Source of the DNA: Paenibacillus albiflavus
Lineage (GTDB): Bacteria > Bacillota > Bacilli > Paenibacillales > NBRC-103111
DNA: 64,000 nucleotides
Reading direction: 5' to 3'
Assembly: GCF_004344915.1 (NCBI RefSeq)
Contig: NZ_SKFG01000013.1
Span: 1 to 64,000 of the forward strand
The translations under genes and the position numbers were made by a program. This document shows, one piece after another, positions 7,389 through 17,204 of this stretch (position 1 is the stretch's first letter; the number at the start of each line of letters is the position of its first letter). Below the pieces are notes generated by a model. The model was not told the DNA's origin, ran no database searches, and saw only the letters and a program-made list of their open reading frames with translations.

Positions 7389-10331
7389 TTATCCATTCCA
7401 ATCACGTCGTAATGTAAATAGATCCTTCAGCGCATCGTTTGACAGCTCCGTAATCCAAGCCTCAGAGCTGGTAATGACGTTATCGCTTAGCTGCTGCTTG
7501 GCTTCAAGCATTTCGTCGATGCGTTCCTCAAGTGTTCCGATCGAAATGAATTTGTGCACCTGCACATCCTTGGTTTGCCCCATACGATAGGCACGGTCCG
7601 TGGCCTGATTCTCAACGGCGGGGTTCCACCAACGATCATAATGGAACACATGATTAGCTGCGGTAAGGTTCAGACCAACGCCACCTGCTTTGATCGATAA
7701 GATGAACACATTCGGCTGTTCAGCGGGCGGCAGCGTCTGCGATTGGAACTGTTCGATCATGCGGTCACGAGCGGTTTTGGACGTACTGCCATTTAAATAA
7801 AGTATTGGCTCCTGAAGTTCTTGCTGAAGGACACGCTGCAGAATTTCACCCATACCGATATACTGGGTAAAAATAAGACAGCGCTCATTCTCCTCCCGTA
7901 TCTCCTTAATCATATCCAGTAGACGCTCTAGCTTGGATGAACGGTTAATCAACACTGTCATATCCCGGTCTGGGTGAGCAGTAGCGTCGCTGGTCACCTC
8001 GCTAAATGATTCCTTTGTAAGCAGCAACGGATGATCACAAAGCTGCTTAAGCTGAGTAAGCGCAGCAAGAATTGCTCCCTTGCGTTCGATGCCTTCGAGT
8101 TTAGCCATCCGCTGCATCAACTCAGTAACTGTTTGATCATATAAAGTACCCTGCTCGGCTGTAAGGTGAACATAGGTTTTCATTTCGTTCTTATCTGGCA
8201 AATCGAGCTGAATGGCAGGATCTTTTTTCTTGCGGCGGAGCATAAATGGCTTTACGAGCTTCTGCAAATCTTGCGTGCGCTCCTCGTTATGTTCTTTTTC
8301 AATCGCATTCGCGAATCTTGCATTAAATCCACGCATGGTGCCGAGATAACCTGGATTGATAAAATCATAAATTGACCATAGTTCAGATAGTCGATTCTCA
8401 ATCGGAGTTCCCGTCAACGCAATACGATGATTGGCAGGGAAACTACGTACGGCCGAGGATTGCTTGGTTTGCGCGTTTTTAATATTTTGCGCTTCATCCA
8501 GGCAAATGGACGTCCATGTATAACGCTTAAGCAGCTCTTCGTCAAGCGTCGCAGTGGCATACGAAGTAAGCACAATATCGGCCTGAATGACTTCTTCGTA
8601 GAACGCTTCATCATTCATTCGCTTGCTTCCGTAATGAAGCATGATCTTCAGCGATGGCGCAAAACGGCTTAGTTCCTTCTGCCAATTCCCGAGAACAGAA
8701 GTCGGACAGATCAGCAAGGAAGGGAAATTCGTACCTGACTCCTCGGCAGCTTCTTTAATATGCATTAAGTAACTGATGTATTGGATAGTTTTACCGAGAC
8801 CCATATCATCTGCAAGACAAGCGCCAAGTCCAAATCGACGTAAAAAAGTTAGCCAAGCAAATCCATCGCGCTGATAAGACCGAAGCTCAGCCTTTAACTC
8901 AGCAGGCACGTCTAGTTGCGGCCACTCCTTTTGCTGCGTGATTTGTCTCATAAGTTGAATCAAATGCGAATTTAACTCTACCTCTAACTGAATCTGATTG
9001 GCGTTCTCTTCCTGTACTGCAGGTGAAGCGCCACCAGAGCTTTCGCCATTGCCTAGCAAATGCAATTGGAGAACATCTTGGAAGGATAGCCCCTCCATAT
9101 TGTCTACGCCTGCCATCGCTTTGCGAATCTGGCCTAGTAAGACAGGATCAAGTGGAATCCATTGTCCACGAAAATGAACTAATCGTTCATTACGTGCGAC
9201 TAGCTCTCTGAACTCAGCTTCTGAAAGATCCATTTCTCCAATTGAAATTCGCCAGTCAAAATCAACAATCGAATCGAGACCGAACAGCGATTTGCCTTTG
9301 CTGCTGCCCACTTCTGAGCGTACTTGAGCACGCACACGAGGTTTCTTCCGGCTTGCGGCTTCCCACCATGCAGGGAGCAGAACCTGCCACCCTGCTTCAA
9401 GCAGATGAAGGCTATCGATCGTCAGGAATTGCCACACGGCTTGATCGCTTAAATCTGCATTTAGCACATTCTCCTTATCACCTGACAGGAGTTCGGCAGG
9501 TAAACTAGTGCGAAGGTGTTCAAGCCAACTATTTGCACGTTCATGCACATGCTGGGACCAAGTAGAAGGCCATGTGCCGAATGCTTGTCCATCCTCAGCA
9601 AGACGAATTGGGATCAGGATCGTCTGATCGAGCTTATCTTGCAGAAGAAGCTTAATTTGCCATGCTGGTATATGATCATCAGGCTCGACTAATTGCAGCA
9701 GTGGACGGAAAGGCGCCAAATCTGCTTTCCAACCAATGGCCATTAACCAGCCTTGCTCGTCTAAACCAGCAGTTGCTGTATGGTTATCTGCAAATAACAA
9801 AGGATACTCTCTTTGTAAATCCGCAATTGACGTGTCTGTAGCATAATACTGCTGCTTCACGAGGTCTGAGAAAGCTGCCTTTAGCCCAATTAGCTCATCC
9901 GATTCAGGCTCAAAAATTTCTACTAACTCTTGTTCTTGGGAATGATCCCATGTCCAAGCTAGCGTATGTGCCCGATAAGCGGAATAGCTCGGCAGATAAT
10001 TGCGTTCTTCCAGGTTTGCCATAAGCGTAGGCGCCAGTTGAAGCAGTTGCGCTGCTTCCTCGCTCCAATTCCATTCGATATGCTGAAGTAATTTGCATGC
10101 TGCAAAGAAAGGTATGACTTGCTCGGATGGAAGTACGACAAGGTCGATATCTTGAGAGGTCTGAACCACTAGCTCAGTGCCATAGAAGGATGCTTCATGC
10201 CATGCAAATAATCGTTGCTTCAGTTTAAGGCCTGGTACATAGCCTAGAGTCGGTGTCGTCCCATAAATAAGGGCATCACCCAATGAACTAAGACGGATAT
10301 GCACCGTTATGGATTCTGTGTATTGGCTCAT
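7389..10331 (-). CDS. ywqA: SNF2-family ATP-dependent helicase/translocase YwqA
   Basis: A 980-residue SNF2/RapA-like protein. The N-terminal half (about 1-450) is the SNF2-associated region. The ATPase core has motif I ADDMGLGKT (about 505-513), motif II DEAQNIKN (about 611), motif III ALTGTPIENR, motif V GGVGLNLTAANHV and motif VI QATDRAYRMGQ. It uses ATP to track along duplex DNA; the cellular role of YwqA is not established. Its start overlaps the stop of the SWIM-protein gene by 4 bp, matching the ywqB-ywqA order known in B. subtilis, so the two products probably act together. The length is close to that of Bacillus YwqA. Confidence 0.92.
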   Translation of the reverse strand: MSQYTESITVHIRLSSLGDALIYGTTPTLGYVPGLKLKQRLFAWHEASFYGTELVVQTSQDIDLVVLPSEQVIPFFAACKLLQHIEWNWSEEAAQLLQLAPTLMANLEERNYLPSYSAYRAHTLAWTWDHSQEQELVEIFEPESDELIGLKAAFSDLVKQQYYATDTSIADLQREYPLLFADNHTATAGLDEQGWLMAIGWKADLAPFRPLLQLVEPDDHIPAWQIKLLLQDKLDQTILIPIRLAEDGQAFGTWPSTWSQHVHERANSWLEHLRTSLPAELLSGDKENVLNADLSDQAVWQFLTIDSLHLLEAGWQVLLPAWWEAASRKKPRVRAQVRSEVGSSKGKSLFGLDSIVDFDWRISIGEMDLSEAEFRELVARNERLVHFRGQWIPLDPVLLGQIRKAMAGVDNMEGLSFQDVLQLHLLGNGESSGGASPAVQEENANQIQLEVELNSHLIQLMRQITQQKEWPQLDVPAELKAELRSYQRDGFAWLTFLRRFGLGACLADDMGLGKTIQYISYLMHIKEAAEESGTNFPSLLICPTSVLGNWQKELSRFAPSLKIMLHYGSKRMNDEAFYEEVIQADIVLTSYATATLDEELLKRYTWTSICLDEAQNIKNAQTKQSSAVRSFPANHRIALTGTPIENRLSELWSIYDFINPGYLGTMRGFNARFANAIEKEHNEERTQDLQKLVKPFMLRRKKKDPAIQLDLPDKNEMKTYVHLTAEQGTLYDQTVTELMQRMAKLEGIERKGAILAALTQLKQLCDHPLLLTKESFSEVTSDATAHPDRDMTVLINRSSKLERLLDMIKEIREENERCLIFTQYIGMGEILQRVLQQELQEPILYLNGSTSKTARDRMIEQFQSQTLPPAEQPNVFILSIKAGGVGLNLTAANHVFHYDRWWNPAVENQATDRAYRMGQTKDVQVHKFISIGTLEERIDEMLEAKQQLSDNVITSSEAWITELSNDALKDLFTLRRDWNG

Positions 10332-11938
10332 GGTAGAAGGTTTCCTTTCTGCAATTCCTCCTGTAGTGCACGCAATCGGCTATTGCGACTGATAAGTGAA
10401 GCCATGTATTGCTCGAATCGTCCCTCAAGCTTTAGTCTGCGATATAGCTTGGATAGTCGTTTAAGCAGCTTAACGGCTGCCTTATAACCAGCTCTATTTT
10501 TCAAAAGAATATATCTCTCTACACCTTGATGATAGAATGGGAGCAGCAATTCAGGTGCATTCTTCTCAATAGGCTGTAGAATGCTCAGACGAAAGTCGAG
10601 CGGTTCCTCACCCATACTTAAGTGATAATCCATCCATTGTGACCATTTCTCATGTGTAATTAGAGCATTTAAATAAAATTTCTTGGAATAGGGCAGCATT
10701 AGTCCTAGTGTATCGATCATCCGATCCTCAGCCTCTGGCAAATGATCGGTGACTGTACTCCAGTAAATCATGTATTGGTTCAAATGATTGGGTCGAATTA
10801 AGTTAAGGAATGGGCCAGTTTTGGCTAACCAATCAGTAGTTCTCGACCAGTTCTCCGATTCGGTAAGCAAGTGGAAGATCGGAGTTAAATCGTCCAAATA
10901 AATGCTGTCATTATTGCTTGCATCTTGAAGTAAATCCCAGGCTTCTTGATCTTGTACAAGATAGAAATGCATCAAGCTAAGAGCTAGATTCCAAGGGAGT
11001 TTAGCAAGTTTCTCACCTAAGTCCGTATCGGCCATTCGCAAATGAAAGAGCTCATCTTCATACAGCTTCGTATGATCTAGATTAGGCTGGATCCATTGCT
11101 GCCAAAGCTGGATATAGAATTGATAATAATACTTTCGATTTTTAGGTTCCGTCAGCATTCGGCTGCGTAAATAAGTTAGGGTGTCTGTTACATACTGATA
11201 GCTTGTCTCAGTAGAGAAGCTCAGCTTGTTCGCATAGATCATGCCTATTGATTTATATAGCATGTCTGCTGTAATTTGGGTGTAGTACCCTATAGCTGTC
11301 CCTGTTGACTGCTCGAACAGTTTATTGAACACAAATAAATGAGTATGCAATTTATATAATTGGTCCATTACCTCAGGAAGTGCTGGCTGAATAAGATGCA
11401 GCTCGTTCAGAACTTCTTTTACATATTGCTCATTGCGAGTATATCGATCCATCGATTTTGTACATTGCTCAAATAACGTATGCCACTCGGCAATGGACAT
11501 GTTGGGAATGCGACTCGCTTGTTCTTTTAAATTAGCGAGTTGTGCTTGCTCTGCCATAGCTAATTGTAGTTTAGCTTGTGGGGTCGTCTGTACATATTTG
11601 TTCATTCTCGATACGACTTTCGCGTTCACAAGCGCATGGACGGGACGTTCATTTAAATTGGCGAATGCAAGAAGAACTGCGATCATATGTTTGCAGTCAT
11701 TTTGAACGGGACATGAACATAGATTGGTGCTAAACGCATCCAAATGGATTTTTACCTTATAGCCTTCAGATCCTACTACCTTAGCATCGATACATGAACC
11801 TGTTACGGATAAGGATTGGACACGCCCTTGCTTGTAATATTGAAACCCGCGGTTTATGGTCGTTTCATTGTAATGTCTAGCAACGTAAGTAAGAATTTTC
11901 TGCCAAAGTATATCATCTATGGTATGGGTTTGTGACAT
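10328..11938 (-). CDS. ywqB: SWIM zinc-finger protein YwqB
   Basis: A 536-residue protein with an N-terminal SWIM zinc finger (CSCPVQNDCKH, about residue 75-85 of the chosen form), a CxCxnCxH nucleic-acid or protein binding motif, and a long helical C-terminal region. The open frame extends to 12028, but ATG 11938 is the likely start: AGAGG lies 7 bases upstream and the protein then begins MSQTHTIDDILW; the extra 30 residues would run into the divergent promoter. It is coupled to ywqA by a 4-bp overlap. SWIM proteins paired with SNF2 helicases are a conserved arrangement, so a DNA-related role is inferred. Confidence 0.88.
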   Translation of the reverse strand: MSQTHTIDDILWQKILTYVARHYNETTINRGFQYYKQGRVQSLSVTGSCIDAKVVGSEGYKVKIHLDAFSTNLCSCPVQNDCKHMIAVLLAFANLNERPVHALVNAKVVSRMNKYVQTTPQAKLQLAMAEQAQLANLKEQASRIPNMSIAEWHTLFEQCTKSMDRYTRNEQYVKEVLNELHLIQPALPEVMDQLYKLHTHLFVFNKLFEQSTGTAIGYYTQITADMLYKSIGMIYANKLSFSTETSYQYVTDTLTYLRSRMLTEPKNRKYYYQFYIQLWQQWIQPNLDHTKLYEDELFHLRMADTDLGEKLAKLPWNLALSLMHFYLVQDQEAWDLLQDASNNDSIYLDDLTPIFHLLTESENWSRTTDWLAKTGPFLNLIRPNHLNQYMIYWSTVTDHLPEAEDRMIDTLGLMLPYSKKFYLNALITHEKWSQWMDYHLSMGEEPLDFRLSILQPIEKNAPELLLPFYHQGVERYILLKNRAGYKAAVKLLKRLSKLYRRLKLEGRFEQYMASLISRNSRLRALQEELQKGNLLP

Positions 11939-12009
11939 GATGAATCCTCTCGAACTTGAATAAATTTGGAATCGACAATTCACTTTATTATAGCAATAAT
12001 TTGGACAGC

Positions 12010-12038
12010 TTGTTGAAAGGCTTGTCAAATTGTATAAT
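12010..12038 (+). promoter_or_regulatory. Sigma-A promoter of the ArAE-type gene
   Basis: TTGTTG (12010-12015), a 17-bp spacer and a perfect TATAAT (12033-12038) lie 39 bp before the ATG at 12077. Confidence 0.6.
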
Positions 12039-12076
12039 TTTCCTACAACACTGACCCATAAGAGGAGGGAGAAGTC

Positions 12077-13108
12077 ATGACATTCGGAGCCCGTATTGTC
12101 AAAACAGGAATCGCTGTTACCTTAGCCTTATATATCAGCATGTGGCTGAATTTTACTCCTCCCGTGATTGCTGCTGTTGCCGCTATTTTTGCGATGCAGC
12201 CCTCTATTTATCGGTCATGGCGTTATTTTCTTGAACAGATCCAGACCATTACCTTCGGTGCGGTTATTGCAATGGTTGGAGGTATGCTGTTATCGAATTC
12301 GCCGATCGCCGTTGGGGTCGTATGTATTCTCGTCATTATGCTATGCATCAAGCTCAAAATGGTAGATACCATTGGATTGACACTCGTTACCGTAGTTGCA
12401 GTTATGGAAGCTTCCGGTCAATGGGATTTTGCACTAAATCGATTTTTACTGAGTGTCATTGGAATTGTAGCTGCTTTTGCCATTAATATCATCTTCGTGC
12501 CACCTAAGCCGAAAGAGCAGTTTACGGATCAGATTCACACTGCCTTCACACAGTTATCGTTATTGCTGCGCACCGTTATATCGGATGAAATGAAAGAGAA
12601 AGTATTCCGTGAACAGAAGCATACGCTGAAGGAAAGCTTGAATTCACTCGGAGACAAGTACAAGCTGCTGGAGGAAGACCTTAAAAGGCTGAAGCGGGCC
12701 AAATATCGCAGATCAAGGCAGTTAATCGTATATAGACAGATGCTGTATTCTTTGGAAAAAGGCCATGAGGTGCTTGAAGCGGTGCAAGAGCATTATTTTC
12801 AAGCGGATCGGACGACTGAAATCAATAAGATCTACGATCGCCATTTGGAGAAGCTTATTAAGTTTCATGAGCATGTGCTCCTTAAGTTTGAAAACAAGTT
12901 GAAACAGGATAGCTGGAATGCCGTGCCAATTGATGAAACAAACGGCCACTTTATTAAGCTGGCTACTTCCTACAGTGCTGAGGAGTATCAAGGAGCAGAA
13001 CGACTCGTTATCGTGGCAGCCGCTATGTATGAGTATGGCTATCAAACAGCAAGACTGGATCGACTGGTCAATCATATGGATTCGAATGAAGAAGCGAAAG
13101 AAGATTAG
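12077..13108 (+). CDS. Aromatic acid exporter family membrane protein (UPF0421/YgaE-like)
   Basis: A 343-residue protein. The N-terminal half has about five to six closely packed hydrophobic helices (residues 8-145) opening with GARIVKTGIAVTLALYISMW, the hallmark of the ArAE_1/UPF0421 family. The C-terminal half is charged and helical, with a predicted coiled coil near residues 175-220. The family is related to fusaric acid and aromatic acid exporters, but no substrate is known for this Bacillales branch. GAGGAGGGAG precedes the ATG. It has its own promoter and is followed by a terminator, so it is probably transcribed alone. Confidence 0.85.
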   Translation: MTFGARIVKTGIAVTLALYISMWLNFTPPVIAAVAAIFAMQPSIYRSWRYFLEQIQTITFGAVIAMVGGMLLSNSPIAVGVVCILVIMLCIKLKMVDTIGLTLVTVVAVMEASGQWDFALNRFLLSVIGIVAAFAINIIFVPPKPKEQFTDQIHTAFTQLSLLLRTVISDEMKEKVFREQKHTLKESLNSLGDKYKLLEEDLKRLKRAKYRRSRQLIVYRQMLYSLEKGHEVLEAVQEHYFQADRTTEINKIYDRHLEKLIKFHEHVLLKFENKLKQDSWNAVPIDETNGHFIKLATSYSAEEYQGAERLVIVAAAMYEYGYQTARLDRLVNHMDSNEEAKED

Positions 13109-13119
13109 CTTTAAATGAT

Positions 13120-13151
13120 AAACCTGCCAAAGCATTTGCCTTGGTAGGTTT
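13120..13151 (+). terminator. Terminator after the ArAE-type gene
   Basis: AAACCTGCCAA and TTGGTAGGTTT form an 11-bp perfect stem with a 10-nt loop, 12 bp past the stop codon. The run after it (ATTGCATTTTT) is only moderately T-rich. Confidence 0.7.
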
Positions 13152-13340
13152 ATTGCATTTTTACTGAATTCCAAACAAAAAGATGGTGGATCGAAACTTA
13201 TAGGGACGCAAATACGTAGTGATAGTTGGAATAGCCTGCGGCATGGAATGATTCCTTGCTTAATAGATTGGATGTTTGCCATTTAGGCAATGCTGTGTAA
13301 TATTGATCGATTTATTATTTAGATCAGGAGTGGATAGGAA

Positions 13341-14501
13341 TTGGAGTTTAACAAGAAAAATATAAAACATTTATTAGGAATCATCACCTTTGCGATTGTG
13401 CTGTTCTGGTCACTGCAGAATTTACAATCGGTAGCCAGCTTCACCTCAACCCTATTAGGCCTATTAGCGCCGTTCATCATTGGACTGAGTATAGCGTTTA
13501 TCATCAATGTTCCAATGAAGGTGCTTGAGAACAGACTGTTTTCTTTTAAAGGAATGCGTAACAATAAGACAGTTCAAGTGCTGAAACGACCGGTAAGCAT
13601 GGTTCTCACGATTTTGATCATTTTCGCGATCATTTATATCGTGCTGGTGCTGATTATTCCAGAGCTTATTACGACAATCGGCATTCTGAAAAATGGGGTT
13701 CCGAAGTTTCTGGCACAGGTACAGGACGAGATCAATAAGCTTGCAGTGCAGTATCCTGAGATTACTTCATGGCTGACGACAAGGGAGCTGGACTGGAACA
13801 GTATCGGTGAATCGATCTTTAAATTTCTACGTAATGGTGCGACTAGTCTTGTGAATTCTACGTTCAACATTGCGACTTCTGTGTTCAGTATTGTATTCAA
13901 TTTTGTATTAGGTCTTGTATTTGCGATTTATATTTTGCTGCAAAAAGAAACGCTCGCAGTACAGCTCAAAAAATTGCTGTACGCGTATTTGCCAGAGTCA
14001 AGGTCAGATCGAATTGTATCCATCTCAACTCTTTCCAATCGCATTTTCTCAAATTTTTTAACGGGTCAATGTACGGAGGCGCTAATTCTGGGTGCCCTTT
14101 GTTTTGTTGGCATGCTGATCTTCCAGTTTCCTTATGCACTTATGATTTCCGTTCTAATTGGATTTACAGCGCTCATTCCCGTATTCGGCGCTTTCATTGG
14201 GCTTGGCGTAGGCGCTTTTCTAATTTTCGTTACAGATCCGATACAGGCACTATGGTTCGTGATCTTCATTACAGTGCTGCAGCAGATCGAAGGAAATCTT
14301 ATTTATCCACGTGTCGTTGGATCTTCTGTTGGTTTGCCTGGCTTATGGGTACTCGTTGCCGTTATGCTTGGCGGAAGTATGTTCGGCGTTATGGGGATGC
14401 TCATCAGTGTGCCGTTATGTTCTGTTCTCTACGCATTGCTTAGAGAATCGGTAGGCAAGAAGCTCGATGCGAAGAAAATATCGAGACAAAAACTTCAGTA
14501 A
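13341..14501 (+). CDS. AI-2E-family transporter
   Basis: A 386-residue membrane protein of the PF01594 family, with about eight membrane segments. Early hydrophobic hairpins are followed by the characteristic extracytoplasmic helical region (about 110-165) and a C-terminal block with LIYPRVVGSSVGLPGLWVLVAVMLGG. Members include the AI-2 exporter TqsA and Na+(Li+)/H+ antiporters of Bacillales, so the substrate is uncertain. Translation starts at TTG 13341 behind CAGGAG. There is a 230-bp gap to the previous gene, and a terminator follows. Confidence 0.88.
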   Translation: MEFNKKNIKHLLGIITFAIVLFWSLQNLQSVASFTSTLLGLLAPFIIGLSIAFIINVPMKVLENRLFSFKGMRNNKTVQVLKRPVSMVLTILIIFAIIYIVLVLIIPELITTIGILKNGVPKFLAQVQDEINKLAVQYPEITSWLTTRELDWNSIGESIFKFLRNGATSLVNSTFNIATSVFSIVFNFVLGLVFAIYILLQKETLAVQLKKLLYAYLPESRSDRIVSISTLSNRIFSNFLTGQCTEALILGALCFVGMLIFQFPYALMISVLIGFTALIPVFGAFIGLGVGAFLIFVTDPIQALWFVIFITVLQQIEGNLIYPRVVGSSVGLPGLWVLVAVMLGGSMFGVMGMLISVPLCSVLYALLRESVGKKLDAKKISRQKLQ

Positions 14502-14509
14502 AATTAATC

Positions 14510-14535
14510 AACCCGATCTCTTGATAGATCGGGTT
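14510..14535. terminator. Bidirectional terminator between convergent genes
   Basis: A 10-bp perfect stem, AACCCGATCT (14510-14519) and AGATCGGGTT (14526-14535), lies between the stop codons of the AI-2E transporter and the AraC regulator. Confidence 0.75.
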
Positions 14536-14552
14536 TGTCGTCTAGGCATAGT

Positions 14553-15377
14553 TTAGATAGGCTGTCGTTGTTTAATATACTCGTCAGGAGTAAGTCCGAT
14601 AATGGATTTAAAATCTTTGATAAAATGAGACTGATCATAATACCCAAGATCATTCGAGAGGTTGATTAAATCATTATAATCATTATAGTCCATAGATTCT
14701 GCGGCATTCTGCAAACGATTGATCTTGATTACCCATTTAGGGGGAACTCCTACGTATTGGTTGAATAGGCGCTGGAGTTGTCTTGCATTGATGTCGAAGT
14801 AATCACTTACTTGATCGACTCGGGTAAGATCTTGATTCGTACTTATATAGTCAACGATTTGATTAACAAGCATAACGCTAGGGTCAGGGCTCGGTAATTT
14901 CGGGAATAAATAGAATTCAGCACATTCTGCCATCTTGCTTGCGTCTTGAATGGTTAGTAGTTCTGCCTCAATACGTGACGGAGTGATAGGGGTAATAGTA
15001 TGAATCGGCATGGAACGATTGGTTAATTGAGATAGCGGTATTTGGACAAAAGGATACAGACCTCCAGGTCTGAATTTTACCCCGCATACGGAACCTTTGC
15101 CTTCTATACGATGTGTGAACTTGTGGCTGGAGACACCATAGATCGCCGTTTGATTAGGCTCAACGACTAAATTTGCACAAGGATTAGGAATTACAGCTTG
15201 TACGTGTTCATCTCGCTCACAGAGATCCCATTGAATAATCCAAAAATGCTTAACAAAGTAATTCAGTTCTGGAGAGGATGGAGCATGTCTGGTGAGTTTG
15301 AATTTTTGCTCACCTTGCTGGAGCTTTAGAATGCCCATGCTTGGTTGAATACTTGGTTTTGAAGCTGCCTTCCTCAA
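14553..15377 (-). CDS. AraC-family transcriptional regulator
   Basis: A 274-residue regulator. The N-terminal two thirds match the beta-rich sensor domain seen in AraC proteins of the DUF6597 type (HAPSSPELNYFVKHFWIIQWD). The C-terminal 100 residues form the AraC helix-turn-helix pair, ending in LGYYDQSHFIKDFKSIIGLTPDEY. The start appears to be TTG at 15377; an in-frame ATG at 15338 lacks a ribosome binding site. It is divergently transcribed from the START-domain gene 125 bp away, so it may regulate that gene. No ligand can be named. Confidence 0.88.
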   Translation of the reverse strand: MRKAASKPSIQPSMGILKLQQGEQKFKLTRHAPSSPELNYFVKHFWIIQWDLCERDEHVQAVIPNPCANLVVEPNQTAIYGVSSHKFTHRIEGKGSVCGVKFRPGGLYPFVQIPLSQLTNRSMPIHTITPITPSRIEAELLTIQDASKMAECAEFYLFPKLPSPDPSVMLVNQIVDYISTNQDLTRVDQVSDYFDINARQLQRLFNQYVGVPPKWVIKINRLQNAAESMDYNDYNDLINLSNDLGYYDQSHFIKDFKSIIGLTPDEYIKQRQPI

Positions 15378-15502
15378 ATGGTTTCACACTCCATGTCGTG
15401 TTTTTACAATACGTTCTAGATCACTCTTTATATACTCACAGTATCAAGAGTTTGCAGTTACTGCAAATCTGGTTCAAGTAACATGAAACAGGAGGGATAG
15501 GA

Positions 15503-15952
15503 ATGGAATTGAAATATGAGATGTATATTGATGGACAACCTGAACAGATATGGGAGACACTTGTCTCACTAGAAGGAACTCGTCAAGTGTTCTATGACTG
15601 TGTTATACAGTCTTCTTTCGTGCCGGGAGAAGCTTTTGCGTATGTTGGACCTGGTAATGATGGGGACGATACTGTTCATCTATATGGGACGGTACTTGCA
15701 TTCGAGCCTAACCGCAAATTTAGCTATATCGAGCACCCAGGTCAGTCATATCACGCCAATCATGCGGAATTGCAGTCAAGAGTTACCTTTCTGTTAGAGA
15801 AAGTAGGGGGATGCACGAAGCTAACCCTGGTAAATGATGAATGGACGGAGAATCACCCTTCATTTTCAAATGCTGAGCATAATTGGTGGATGATTCTAAG
15901 CAATATCAAAACGTATGTTGAGACAGGCAAAACACTTGATTTTGGTTGGTAA
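15503..15952 (+). CDS. SRPBCC (START/AHSA1-like) domain protein
   Basis: A 149-residue single-domain protein of the helix-grip (SRPBCC) fold, starting with a typical first strand (MELKYEMYIDGQPEQIWETL) and ending with the long C-terminal helix (NWWMILSNIKTYVETGK). Such proteins bind hydrophobic ligands or act as Aha1-like partners. AGGAGG-type sequence precedes the ATG. The pairing with a divergent AraC regulator is common for small stress- or drug-responsive START proteins; any function beyond ligand binding is inference. Confidence 0.85.
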   Translation: MELKYEMYIDGQPEQIWETLVSLEGTRQVFYDCVIQSSFVPGEAFAYVGPGNDGDDTVHLYGTVLAFEPNRKFSYIEHPGQSYHANHAELQSRVTFLLEKVGGCTKLTLVNDEWTENHPSFSNAEHNWWMILSNIKTYVETGKTLDFGW

Positions 15953-15964
15953 TTCATACAATTA

Positions 15965-16027
15965 AAGAAACCTTTCCTAGTTTGAAGGAGTTGCTTAGCT
16001 AAGCCCTTCATGTAGGAGAGGTTTCTT
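15965..16027. terminator. Large hairpin terminator between convergent genes
   Basis: AAGAAACCTTTCCTA (15965-15979) pairs with TAGGAGAGGTTTCTT (16013-16027), 14 of 15 positions matching, with a smaller hairpin (TTGCTTAGCTAAGC region) in the loop. It separates the START gene from the convergent S41 peptidase gene. Confidence 0.7.
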
Positions 16028-16045
16028 CGTACATAGGCTTACGGA

Positions 16046-17056
16046 TTAATTTAACCCCTTTAATGCCTCTTCAGCTTCTTCTAGGATCTTACGATGAATA
16101 GAGTTCTGCTCGTCGCGTTCCTTGGTGTTCTTGATAACATGCTGGAGTGCATGGGTATAAGCTGTGTTATAGGCTTCTTCCTTGGAGGTCAGAATATCGG
16201 GTTGTACGCCTACACCTTCCCAATTCATTTGATTAACGGGATTAATGGAACGTCCATTTGGAATGAAGGTATGAAAATGATCGTGCAGAATGTATTCCGT
16301 GCCTGGATTTGCGCCACCACCCGTTACTTCTCCAAAAATGGTGACACGCTTTAATTGCTGCAGATTATAGGCAAATTCTTCTGCGGCCGAGAAGGTAAAA
16401 TTGCTAGTTAATAGGTAAACTGGTTTATCCAAGTATCTGCTTCCAGGTATGTATGGCAGCGTCCAGGATTGGAAAAGCTGATCATCGGTTCGGAAGTACA
16501 TGCTATTGAGATGAATAGGCTCGGGTGTGAAGAAATAGCTGCATAGCAGGGCTACCGTTCCCGGATAACCTCCTCCATTATGACGCAAATCAATGATGAG
16601 TGCAGACGTATCGGATAGAAGATTCATTGCAGCCACGATTTTACTTCCACTATATTCAGGATTATGAAAGTTCCGAAGGTCGAAGTAACCGATATTGCCT
16701 GCAAGTCGTTCAACCTTATATACCCCATAGTTAATATGTGTCAGGCGTTCTTTGTCATCAAAGATCGAAATGGCTTCTTCTTCTTCGTTTTCATGCAGGG
16801 TAAGGACATCCTCGCTATAACGTAATCTTAGATGCTTATCGCCGTTAAACTCTCTCATATGTTCGTTCAAGGTTGCAACTAACTCGGCTGCCGTATGAAG
16901 ATGTGAATATTCATTGTTCTCATATCGTTCACGGATACGCTGAACGACCAAATTTGCTATATCAGGAAAAATATAAATTGCTGGTAGTTTATCTATTATG
17001 CCTGTAATGACTTGCTCACGTATTTGATCATTTATGATCATTTCTTCCGCCTTCAT
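16046..17056 (-). CDS. S41-family peptidase-like protein
   Basis: A 336-residue protein of the tail-specific (C-terminal processing) protease family. The N-terminal helical part (1-90) is followed by the S41 core with IIDLRHNGGGYPGTVAL and the nucleophile region LTSNFTFSAAEEFAYNLQ (Ser near 221). There is no signal peptide and no PDZ domain, unlike CtpA. This resembles the cytoplasmic or interphotoreceptor-retinoid-binding-like S41 proteins found singly in Bacillales. The substrate is unknown. It is transcribed away from tryptophanase, with about 150 bp between their starts. Confidence 0.87.
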   Translation of the reverse strand: MKAEEMIINDQIREQVITGIIDKLPAIYIFPDIANLVVQRIRERYENNEYSHLHTAAELVATLNEHMREFNGDKHLRLRYSEDVLTLHENEEEEAISIFDDKERLTHINYGVYKVERLAGNIGYFDLRNFHNPEYSGSKIVAAMNLLSDTSALIIDLRHNGGGYPGTVALLCSYFFTPEPIHLNSMYFRTDDQLFQSWTLPYIPGSRYLDKPVYLLTSNFTFSAAEEFAYNLQQLKRVTIFGEVTGGGANPGTEYILHDHFHTFIPNGRSINPVNQMNWEGVGVQPDILTSKEEAYNTAYTHALQHVIKNTKERDEQNSIHRKILEEAEEALKGLN

Positions 17057-17204
17057 TGAACACTTCCCCCTTTTAATAAATGGATAATTTTCTTAATTAT
17101 AATCTAATTGCCTGAATTGTAAAAAAATGATTTATAGTTTTATGGATTTATACGCCATTTATGAATAATATGCTATAAGGGATTTGTGAAGGAGGTATGT
17201 AAAC

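Noticed and set aside
12722-13282. 186-codon minus-strand frame
   Set aside because: It is antisense to the ArAE-type gene and runs over its terminator; it has no ribosome binding site, and its cysteine-rich composition resembles shadow frames.
17057-17204. tnaC-like leader peptide
   Set aside because: No short frame with a ribosome binding site and a central Trp codon was found before tnaA.
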